11,398 nt of DNA from Reyranella sp. (lineage in GTDB: Bacteria; Pseudomonadota; Alphaproteobacteria; Reyranellales; Reyranellaceae): NCBI GenBank assembly GCA_016780605.1, contig JADHLS010000082.1, positions 1-11,398 on the forward strand. Direction: 5' to 3'. The notes under the pieces were generated by a model that searched no databases, had not been told where the DNA came from, and saw nothing but the letters and a program-made list of their open reading frames with translations. Both the position numbers and the translations under genes were made by a program. The first letter of the stretch is position 1; the number at the start of each line of letters is the position of its first letter. Shown in pieces: positions 1-5,939 of the stretch.

Positions 1-40
1 GTCTCTCGCGTTGCTGTCTTCCAAGGGAAGAGGGGACGAC

Positions 41-1024
41 ATGGGACTTCCTCGCCGAGGCCTGCTGCACCTCGCGGCCGTGACGGGGGCCGCCACGCTG
101 CCGCTGCTGCCGAGGCGGTTGGCGGCGCAGGCCTGGCCGAGCCGGCCGGTGCGCTGGGTGGTCGGCTTCGCGCCTGCCGGCGGCAACGACATCGTCGCCC
201 GCCTGATGGGCCAGTGGCTGTCGGAGCGGACAGGCCAGCCGTTCATCGTCGACAACAAGCCGGGCGCCGCGACCAACATCGCGACCGAGATCGTCGTCAA
301 CGCCAACCCCGATGGATACACGATCCTGCTGGTCGGCGTTGCAGCCGCCATCAACGCGACCTTCTACGACAATCTCTCCTTCAGCTTCCTGCGCGACATC
401 GCGCCGGCGGCGGGGATCATGGCCATCCCGCTGTTCGTGGCGACCAGTCCGTCGCTGCCGGCGCGCACGCTGCCCGAGTTCATCGCTTACGCCAGAGCCA
501 GGCCCGGCAAGATCAACATGGGTTCGGCCGGGATCGGCAGCTCGGGCCACCTCGCCGGCGAGCTGTTCAACATGATGGCCGGCGTCAACCTGGTCCACGT
601 GCCCTATCGCGGCAACGGGCCGGCGCTGGCCAGCCTGCTGAGCGGCGAGGTCCAGGTCGTGTTCCCGACGCCGCCGTCGTCGATCGAATTCATCCGGACC
701 GGCAAGCTGCGTGGCCTGGCGACGACCGGTGCGGCGCGCTCGCCGGCGCTGCCCGACATGCCGGCGGTGGGCGAGTTCGTTCCCGGCTATGAGACCACCG
801 CGTGGTACGGCGTGGGCGTCCCCAAGGCCACGCCACCCGATATCGTCGACAGGATCTACCGGGAAGTGGCGGCGGGCCTGGCCGATGCCAACCTCAAGGC
901 GCGCTTCGCCGATCTCGGCGGCGCGCCGATGCCGCTGTCGTCGGCCGACTTCACAAAGCTCATCGCCGAGGAAACCGACAAGTGGGCCAAGGTGATCCGG
1001 CGGTCCAACCTCAAGCCGGTGTGA
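41..1024 (+). CDS. TctC/Bug-family tripartite tricarboxylate transporter substrate-binding protein
   Basis: Periplasmic solute receptor of about 327 residues, the usual size for the Bug family. These proteins capture carboxylates or other small organic molecules and normally pass them to TctA/TctB membrane partners. The N-terminus has a twin-arginine pair (residues 5-6), a hydrophobic stretch and a probable cleavage after AAQA (near residue 31). The mature protein opens with the family hallmark around residues 38-50, RWVVGFAPAGGNDIVARL, where backbone and Asp contacts bind the ligand carboxylate. VPYRGNGPAL and the GELF and GKLRGLATTG segments are also typical. I chose the ATG at 41 because a purine-rich GAAGAGGGG lies just before it; a TTG at 11 is in frame but would put extra residues before the signal peptide. 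No tctA or tctB gene follows, so it is an orphan receptor, which is common for Bug proteins. The ligand cannot be told. Its 3' end overlaps the convergent exporter gene by 14 bp. Confidence 0.93.
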   Translation: MGLPRRGLLHLAAVTGAATLPLLPRRLAAQAWPSRPVRWVVGFAPAGGNDIVARLMGQWLSERTGQPFIVDNKPGAATNIATEIVVNANPDGYTILLVGVAAAINATFYDNLSFSFLRDIAPAAGIMAIPLFVATSPSLPARTLPEFIAYARARPGKINMGSAGIGSSGHLAGELFNMMAGVNLVHVPYRGNGPALASLLSGEVQVVFPTPPSSIEFIRTGKLRGLATTGAARSPALPDMPAVGEFVPGYETTAWYGVGVPKATPPDIVDRIYREVAAGLADANLKARFADLGGAPMPLSSADFTKLIAEETDKWAKVIRRSNLKPV

Positions 1025-1955
1025 CGCGCCGCGCCGGGAGGACGCCGCCGCTTGCGATGTAGACGCCGACCGAGATCAGGAGCATGGCGATCCAGTCGCT
1101 CCCGGCCGGCCATTCGCCGAGAAGGGGAATGGCCAGCAGGGCGGTGATCGCCGGGGCGAGCGCTGCAAAGGCCGAGCCGCTCGAGGCGCCGAGCAGGCTG
1201 ATGGCGCGTCCATAGAGCACCAGCGAGATCACCGCCACCAGGACTCCATGGACGGCGGCCTGCAAAACGAGATCGCGCCACGGCGCGTCGAACAGGCCGG
1301 TGCCGAAGACGATGAAGTACAGAGGCACGTAGGTAACCAGCGATGCCACCGCCGCGAGCGCCGCCGCATGCAATCCGTCCAGCCGCGCCTTGCGCAAAGC
1401 CACGGTGTAGCCGGCCCACAACAGGCCGGCGCAGATGAACAGGACATGGCCGATGTTCTGCCGGGTTGCGATCGTGCCGCCGGCGCCCCACACGATGCCG
1501 AGCGCACCGGCCGCGATCAGCACCAGTCCGATCCGCTTGGCCACCGTAAAGGGCTCGCCCAGCACGACCGCCGCCAGGATCGCGACGTAGAGCGGGATGA
1601 GGGCGGTATAGAGCGAGGCGGCATGCGCGGCCGGGGCGAAGGCCAGGCCGCCGTAGGCCAGCAGCACCATCGGTGCACCGCCGCCCACGACGATCGCGGC
1701 CAATCCGCTCCAGCCCAGGCGGTCGACGGCGAGGCCTTTCTTCAGAAGATAGGGCAGCAGGATCACGCCGGCGACGGCAAAACGAATTGCCGTGATGTCC
1801 CATGCCTTCAAGCTTGTCCTGAGCCCGAGCCGCACGGCCACGACCCATCCTGCCCACATGCTCACGGCGGCAAGGCCATAGAGCGAGCCGCGGATGTAGT
1901 CGGAGGTTGTTGGTTTCGACAAGCGATGCTCCGCCGCGCCGGTTTGCCTCTGCAT
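1011..1955 (-). CDS. EamA/DMT-superfamily inner-membrane transporter
   Basis: Drug/metabolite transporter of 314 residues, the normal EamA length. About ten hydrophobic helices form two EamA repeats, roughly residues 22-145 and 165-305. The second repeat starts at NIGHVLFICAGLLWAGYTVALR, and an AIRFAVAGVILLPYL segment marks helix 2. Members export amino acids, metabolites or toxic compounds; the substrate here is unknown. The start is uncertain. The ATG at 1955 has little Shine-Dalgarno character. An in-frame TTG at 1922 sits six bases after a GGAG (1929-1932 on the complement) and would give 303 residues beginning just before the first helix. A candidate sigma70 promoter at 1996-2025 suits either start. 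The stop lies inside the end of the convergent binding-protein gene. Confidence is high for the family and moderate for the start. Confidence 0.92.
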   Translation of the reverse strand: MQRQTGAAEHRLSKPTTSDYIRGSLYGLAAVSMWAGWVVAVRLGLRTSLKAWDITAIRFAVAGVILLPYLLKKGLAVDRLGWSGLAAIVVGGGAPMVLLAYGGLAFAPAAHAASLYTALIPLYVAILAAVVLGEPFTVAKRIGLVLIAAGALGIVWGAGGTIATRQNIGHVLFICAGLLWAGYTVALRKARLDGLHAAALAAVASLVTYVPLYFIVFGTGLFDAPWRDLVLQAAVHGVLVAVISLVLYGRAISLLGASSGSAFAALAPAITALLAIPLLGEWPAGSDWIAMLLISVGVYIASGGVLPARRVTPA

Positions 1956-1984
1956 CCGGACTGCGACGCGAGACCACTCGATGG

Positions 1985-2025
1985 ATTAGCGTTATATCCT
2001 AATAGACATAGCGAGTGCCCGTCAA
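1985..2025 (-). promoter_or_regulatory. Candidate promoter with overlapping inverted repeat, upstream of the DMT exporter
   Basis: Read on the minus strand, TTGACG (2025-2020) and TAGGAT (2001-1996) are separated by 18 bases, a reasonable sigma70-type -35/-10 pair. It sits in an A+T-rich island within GC-rich DNA. Transcription would start near 1989, about 34 bases before the ATG at 1955. The -10 is covered by ATTAG-N9-CTAAT (1985-2003), a possible repressor operator. This is read by eye; no regulator for it is encoded next to it. Confidence 0.4.
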
Positions 2026-2135
2026 TACGCGGCGCCTAATGGGTCAGGGATGCTGTCCCATGACTCCGTCGCTGTCCCGGCCGGGGAGTGATAGCGTCGC
2101 GTCGTTCCGAACATCCATCTGCGTGAGGAGAGGCT

Positions 2136-2144
2136 ATGGCGTAA
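2136..2144 (+). other. Possible two-codon leader minigene upstream of the ABC-type binding protein
   Basis: ATG-GCG-TAA at 2136-2144 is preceded five bases upstream by a strong Shine-Dalgarno sequence, AGGAG (2126-2130, within GAGGAGAGG). It ends 20 bases before the true start at 2165, which has its own AGGGAG (2153-2158). The spacing is good enough for ribosomes to load on it. It may be a coincidence, because short purine-rich runs are frequent in such DNA. Confidence 0.22.
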
Positions 2145-2164
2145 CCGACGACAGGGAGCGAAAC

Positions 2165-3385
2165 ATGAGAACCAACAGGCGTAAATTCCTGGCCGGCGTA
2201 TCGGCCGCTACGGCGCTTTCGGCAAGTCGCGTGGCGTTTGGTCAGAAGAAGTACGACACCGGCGCGACCGACAGCGAGATCAAGATCGGTCACACCAACC
2301 CCTATAGCGGGCCGGCTTCTTCCTACAGCTCGATCGGCAAGCTGCATCAGGCGTACTTCAGGATGGTCAACGAGACCGGCGGCATCAACGGCCGCAAGGT
2401 CAACTTCATCAGCTACGACGACGGCTATCAGCCGCCGAAGACCGTGGAGATGATCCGCAAGCTCGTCGAAGAAGACCAGGTGCTCGCCTGCTTCAACATG
2501 ACGGGCACGCCGTGCAACTCCGCCATCCACAAATACCTGAACACCAAGAAGGTGCCGCAGCTCTACGTCGCCACCGGTGCCTCGAAGTGGGGCAACCCCA
2601 AGGACTTCCCGTGGACCATGGGCTACCAGCCCGACTACCACACCGAAGGCATCATCTACGCCAAGCACATCCTCAGCAACGTCAAGGACGCCAGGATCGG
2701 CGTGCTCTACCAGAACGACGACTACGGCAAGGATTACTTCAACGGCATCAAGGACGGTCTGGCGAAGGAGGCCGGCCGCCTGGTCAAGGTCGTCACCTAC
2801 GAGTCGACCGATCCGACGGTCGACAGCCAGATCATCGAGCTGAAGAACTCGGGCGCCAACGTCTTCTACAACGTGTCGATCTCGAAGTTCGCCGCCCAGG
2901 CGATGCGCAAGGCGGCCGACCTGGGCTGGAAGCCGGTGCAGTACATGAACAACGTGGCGGCGAGCGTCGGCACGACCATGAAGCCCGCCGGCTTCGACAA
3001 CGTGCAGGGCGTGCTCACCGCCGCCTGGCTGAAGGATCCCACCGACCATCAGTGGGACAACGAGCAGGACATGAAGGAATGGCGCGCCTTCATGGCCAAG
3101 TACATTCCCGACGGAAACCTGGCCGACGGCAGCTACATCTATGCCTACGGCGTGGCGGCGCTGCTGCGCAAGACGCTCGAGAAGTGCGGCGACGTGCTGA
3201 CGCGCGAGAACGTGATGAAGCAGGCGGCAAGCTGGCACCAGCTGCACCTGCCGGGCCTCCTGCCGGGCATCGCCGTGTCGACCAGCGCGACCGACTTCTA
3301 TCCGGTCCAGGCCGTGCAGATGTCGCGCTTCAAAGGTGAGACCTGGGAGCTGTTCGGCGATGTGATGCACAACGAGAGTTCGTGA
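2165..3385 (+). CDS. ABC-type branched-chain amino acid-like substrate-binding protein (Peripla_BP_6), Tat-exported
   Basis: Type I periplasmic binding protein of 406 residues, the normal size for LivJ/LivK-like receptors of HAAT-type ABC importers. The start at 2165 follows AGGGAG (2153-2158) and opens with a Tat-type signal, NRRKFLAGVSAATALSA (residues 4-20), with cleavage near residue 26. The mature domain begins with EIKIGHTNPYSGPASSY, then GGINGRKVNFISYDDGYQPPKTVE, the classic LivJ-like beta-alpha opening. IGVLYQNDDYGKDYFNGIKDGL marks the second lobe. The frame remains open upstream of 2165 but has no ribosome binding site or signal-like features there. No livH, livM, livG or livF gene is adjacent, so it must work with components encoded elsewhere. 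Relatives in rhizobia often bind aromatic or short organic acids rather than amino acids, so the ligand is left open. A weak terminator-like hairpin follows. Confidence 0.93.
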   Translation: MRTNRRKFLAGVSAATALSASRVAFGQKKYDTGATDSEIKIGHTNPYSGPASSYSSIGKLHQAYFRMVNETGGINGRKVNFISYDDGYQPPKTVEMIRKLVEEDQVLACFNMTGTPCNSAIHKYLNTKKVPQLYVATGASKWGNPKDFPWTMGYQPDYHTEGIIYAKHILSNVKDARIGVLYQNDDYGKDYFNGIKDGLAKEAGRLVKVVTYESTDPTVDSQIIELKNSGANVFYNVSISKFAAQAMRKAADLGWKPVQYMNNVAASVGTTMKPAGFDNVQGVLTAAWLKDPTDHQWDNEQDMKEWRAFMAKYIPDGNLADGSYIYAYGVAALLRKTLEKCGDVLTRENVMKQAASWHQLHLPGLLPGIAVSTSATDFYPVQAVQMSRFKGETWELFGDVMHNESS

Positions 3386-3431
3386 TCCTCAAGATCAGTA
3401 CTCCGTCACCTTCTTAGCGTGCTCAAGTGCC

Positions 3432-3458
3432 ACCTAAGAATCAATAGGTTTGTGTTTG
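3432..3458 (+). terminator. Weak terminator-like hairpin after the ABC-type binding protein
   Basis: ACCTA (3432-3436) and TAGGT (3445-3449) can pair across an 8-base loop, followed by a T-rich run, TTGTGTTTG. The stem is only five pairs and A+T-rich, so intrinsic termination would be inefficient. The rest of the 116-bp gap (3386-3501) shows no clear promoter. Confidence 0.22.
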
Positions 3459-3501
3459 CCCGCCGCCAGGTGTCTGCTCCGCGCCCAACGGAGGGCGGCC
3501 G

Positions 3502-4332
3502 ATGCGGGGATCACTTGGCGGCAAGATCGGGGAGAAGATCGGCGAGGGCGCCGCGGCGGACATCCACGCCTGGGCGCCCGGCGAGGTCGTGAAGCTGTTC
3601 AAGGCCCACGTTTCGCGGCGGCTCAGTTGGCACGAGGCGCGCATGACCGACGCCGTCTTCCGTGCCGGCGGCCCGGCGCCGGAAGTGCTGGGCACGGTGA
3701 CCGTGGAGGGGCGCTTCGGTATCGTCTTGCCGCGCCTCGACGGGCCGACCCTGCTGCACCTCTCGCGGACCGGCGCAATGACGCCTCGGGAAACGGGTGC
3801 GATCGTCGCGTCGCTTTGCCTCGCCGTTCACCAGACACCACCGCCGCCGGACGTCGTCTCCCTGCACGAGCTGATGGACTCCCTGTTGCGGTCCTCGAGC
3901 CGCACGCTCGCGGCGCCGATCGATGCAGGCGTTCGCGCCCTGATCGAGCGCCTGCAGCCGGGCGACGGGCTCTGTCATGTCGATCCCCATCCCGGCAATG
4001 TGATCATGACGGCGGCGGGTCCGCGCTTGGTCGACTGGACCTGGGCGGTCCGCGCGCCCGCCGCCCTCGACCTCGGCTGCTGCCACGTCATGCTGTCCGA
4101 GTTCGCGCCCGCCCAGGTCGCCGATCCGGAGCGGCCACGTGCCGTCAATGCGGCCGTGCAGGCCGAGTACGCCCGGCTCTCCGGCAGGTCGCCCGAGGCG
4201 CTGACGGCGGCGCAGGAGGCCTGGCTGCCGATCGCCTGCGCCTTCTACCTCCTGTTGAGGGTGTTCCCGGCGCGGGACCGCTGGCTGATCGAGCGCGTCG
4301 AAGAGGCGGTGCGCGATCTCGCCTTCACGTGA
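3502..4332 (+). CDS. Aminoglycoside phosphotransferase (APH)-fold kinase-like protein
   Basis: A 276-residue protein with the main landmarks of the APH/choline-kinase fold: a glycine-rich loop IGEGAAADIH (13-22), a likely ATP-binding lysine in VVKLFK (K31), a catalytic loop CHVDPHPGNV with H159, D161 and N166, and a DFG-equivalent aspartate in LVDWTWA (D178). It is therefore probably an active small-molecule kinase, although the substrate is unknown and antibiotic resistance should not be assumed. The N-lobe is short. The ATG at 3502 is fixed by GGAGGG at 3490-3495. It stands alone between a binding protein and a convergent LysR gene. Its last 88 bp overlap the LysR reading frame on the other strand. 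The alternative reading, a non-catalytic member, is less likely because the key residues are intact. Confidence 0.85.
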   Translation: MRGSLGGKIGEKIGEGAAADIHAWAPGEVVKLFKAHVSRRLSWHEARMTDAVFRAGGPAPEVLGTVTVEGRFGIVLPRLDGPTLLHLSRTGAMTPRETGAIVASLCLAVHQTPPPPDVVSLHELMDSLLRSSSRTLAAPIDAGVRALIERLQPGDGLCHVDPHPGNVIMTAAGPRLVDWTWAVRAPAALDLGCCHVMLSEFAPAQVADPERPRAVNAAVQAEYARLSGRSPEALTAAQEAWLPIACAFYLLLRVFPARDRWLIERVEEAVRDLAFT

Positions 4333-5219
4333 TCGATGAAGGCGCGCAGCTTCGGCATCATCTGGTGGCGGCTGGGATAGTAGAGAAAGACGCCCGGCGT
4401 CATTGGCGCGAACGGCTTCAGCATGGGCACCAGCTTGCCCGCTCTCACAAGGTTGGCGGCGATCGGCGCGGGCACCTGGGCAAGCCCCATGCCTTCCGCG
4501 GCCGCGCCCAGCAGGGTCGTGAAGTCGTGCGCGATCAGGGGTCCCGAGACGATCGCCTCGATCGGCTTGTTGCCGTCGACGAACGACCACGGCGCGATCG
4601 ATCCGTTCGTACGGCGCATGCGCAGGCAGGCATGGTGGCGGAGGTCGTCGATGCGCTCGGGCCGTCTTCGCCGGCGTAGATAGTCGGGGCTGCCGACAAC
4701 GACGAACGGGAAGGGTGGCGCCAGCCGCACCGCCACCATGTCGGCGGCAATGACCTGGCCCATGCGGACGCCGGCATCGAAGCCTGCGGCCGCGAGGTCG
4801 ACCAGCTCGCCGCTGGCGTCGATCTCGACCTCGATCTCGGGATAGGCCTGGGAAAAGGAGGCGATCAGCGGCTCCAGCAGGATCGGCACCACCGCCCGCG
4901 GCACCGTGAGGCGCAACAACCCTGCCGGGCGCTGCCCGAGGTCGCGCGCCGCTTCGCTGGCGGCGACCAGCTCCTCGAAGGCGGGCTTGGCGCGCGACAG
5001 GAAACGCTCGCCGGCTTCGGTCAGGCCGACGCTGCGCGTCGTGCGGATGAAGAGCGCCGCGCCGACACGCGCCTCGAGCGCTCGGATCGCCTGGCTCGTC
5101 GCCGACGGCGTCACCCCGAGCTCCGCTGACGCTTTGCGGAAGCTGCGATGTCGGGCAACGGCCAGGAACGCCTCCACGCCGTCGAACGCGCCCTGCCGGA
5201 TTGTGAAGTTCTGCTTCAT
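4245..5219 (-). CDS. LysR-family transcriptional regulator (CrgA-like)
   Basis: A 324-residue LysR-type regulator. A winged helix-turn-helix occupies roughly residues 12-72 (FLAVARHRSFRKASAELGVT, then SATSQAIRALEARVGAALF and GLTEAGERFL). A LysR substrate-binding domain follows from about 97 to 296, with PAGLLRLTVPRAVVPILLEP, a DAGVRMG strand and the late GLAQVPAPIA element. This arrangement resembles the CrgA-like group, which senses small metabolites. The gene is divergent from the membrane protein at 5351, the classic layout for LysR control of a neighbour. A near-palindrome ATTATCGACAAT (5231-5242) just upstream could be an autoregulatory site. The last 28 or so residues are Ser/Arg-rich, lie antisense to the kinase gene and extend past the normal domain end. 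The ribosome binding site is weak. Confidence 0.92.
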   Translation of the reverse strand: MKQNFTIRQGAFDGVEAFLAVARHRSFRKASAELGVTPSATSQAIRALEARVGAALFIRTTRSVGLTEAGERFLSRAKPAFEELVAASEAARDLGQRPAGLLRLTVPRAVVPILLEPLIASFSQAYPEIEVEIDASGELVDLAAAGFDAGVRMGQVIAADMVAVRLAPPFPFVVVGSPDYLRRRRRPERIDDLRHHACLRMRRTNGSIAPWSFVDGNKPIEAIVSGPLIAHDFTTLLGAAAEGMGLAQVPAPIAANLVRAGKLVPMLKPFAPMTPGVFLYYPSRHQMMPKLRAFIDHVKARSRTASSTRSISQRSRAGNTLNRR

Positions 5220-5230
5220 GGCCCGTAAAG

Positions 5231-5242
5231 ATTATCGACAAT
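5231..5242. promoter_or_regulatory. Candidate LysR operator (near-palindrome)
   Basis: ATTATCGACAAT is a 10-of-12 palindrome centred on TCGA, 12-23 bases upstream of the LysR start and about 110 bases before the divergent membrane-protein gene. It fits the loose T-N11-A dyad expected for LysR proteins and is A+T-rich in GC-rich surroundings. On the LysR strand it also contains GATAAT, a possible -10 element, so binding would block LysR transcription. Confidence 0.4.
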
Positions 5243-5350
5243 GGTCGCACTCTGAAAGCAGCCCTACATCCGGCCTGCACATGGCATCAGCGGACCGACG
5301 GCGATGCCGCTCCGCCTGCTGCTGGCCGCTCCCTGAGGAGGACTCCGATC

Positions 5351-5854
5351 ATGCCGTTCAATCTCCCCTTCGTGCTGAGCATCGTCGGCGCGTTCCTGAC
5401 GAGCTCGGTAGTGGCCTACACCTATGTCTGGCCCGCGCTTCGCGCCATGCCGCGCTACGAGGCCCTGAGACTTCTCGCGGCTTTCAATGCCTTCAGGTTC
5501 CTGGGCATGAACTTCATGGTGGCGGGCTTCGTGTCTCCGGAGCTGAATTCAAGTTTCGCCCAGCAGATCGCATGGGGCGACCTCATCGCCGCCAGCCTCG
5601 CGCTTGTTTCGATGGCGGCGCTGTCCTGGCGTTGGTCGCTCGCCCTACCGATTGTCTGGGTCTTCAACATCTGGGGCGCGCTCGATCTCCTGAATGCCTA
5701 CTACACGGGCCTCACGAAGTTCGGGAATCCCGGCCTCCTCGGCGCGGGCATCTACATACCGACACTTTACGTGCCCCTGCTGCTCATCAGCCACGCACTT
5801 GCCTTCGCGCTCCTGTCGCGGGCCACGTCAGCGGAAAAGGTAGGTCAATCCTGA
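5351..5854 (+). CDS. Small integral membrane protein of unknown function
   Basis: A 167-residue, strongly hydrophobic protein that I do not recognise as a named family. About five membrane segments can be seen: residues 7-28, 42-62, 79-97, 100-117 and 130-157. Between them are aromatic and polar motifs such as AFNAFRFLGMNF and WVFNIWGALDLLNAYYTG. These polar residues inside helices (Asn, Arg, Asp) may line a pore or bind a ligand or cofactor. The start is secure: AGGAGGA (5336-5342) lies eight bases before the ATG. It is divergent from the LysR gene, so it is a likely direct target. The aldolase gene follows 85 bp downstream on the same strand and might be cotranscribed. Function cannot be given; a role in handling the LysR inducer is inference only. 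Confidence 0.8.
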   Translation: MPFNLPFVLSIVGAFLTSSVVAYTYVWPALRAMPRYEALRLLAAFNAFRFLGMNFMVAGFVSPELNSSFAQQIAWGDLIAASLALVSMAALSWRWSLALPIVWVFNIWGALDLLNAYYTGLTKFGNPGLLGAGIYIPTLYVPLLLISHALAFALLSRATSAEKVGQS

Positions 5855-5910
5855 GCGTCCGCAGGGGCCGCGCTTCGCTTGGACCGGATGGCGACCCGAG
5901 TCACACTCCC

Positions 5911-5939
5911 CGGCGAGGCCTCATGAGGGGAGCTCGCCG
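5911..5939 (+). promoter_or_regulatory. Potential RNA hairpin masking the ribosome binding site of the aldolase gene
   Basis: CGGCGAG (5911-5917) and CTCGCCG (5933-5939) are perfectly complementary over seven pairs. Inside, CCTC (5919-5922) can pair with GGGG (5927-5930, one G-U) around an ATGA loop. The Shine-Dalgarno sequence AGGGGAG (5926-5932) lies within this structure, and the stem ends directly at the ATG (5940). If it forms, it would limit translation initiation. No U-run follows, so it is not a typical terminator. Confidence 0.42.

Noticed and set aside
856..1977. Minus-strand 373-codon frame over the DMT exporter
   Set aside because: The exporter frame shows ten clear membrane helices; this frame is an Arg/Gly-rich shadow.
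2036..3370. Minus-strand open frame of 444 codons opposite the ABC-type binding protein
   Set aside because: Codon-shadow of a clear Peripla_BP_6 gene; His/Val/Asp-rich low-complexity translation and no recognisable motif.
3502..4332. Calling the APH-fold protein an antibiotic resistance gene
   Set aside because: The fold is shared by many metabolic kinases and nothing in sequence or context points to a drug substrate.
3450..4679. Plus-strand open frame of 409 codons overlapping kinase and LysR genes
   Set aside because: Shifted frame of the kinase followed by antisense of LysR; Arg-rich translation without a domain.
3511..5280. Long minus-strand open frame of 589 codons
   Set aside because: It runs antisense to the kinase and in another frame of the LysR gene; Arg/Ala/Gly-rich translation without any domain, typical of GC-rich shadow frames.
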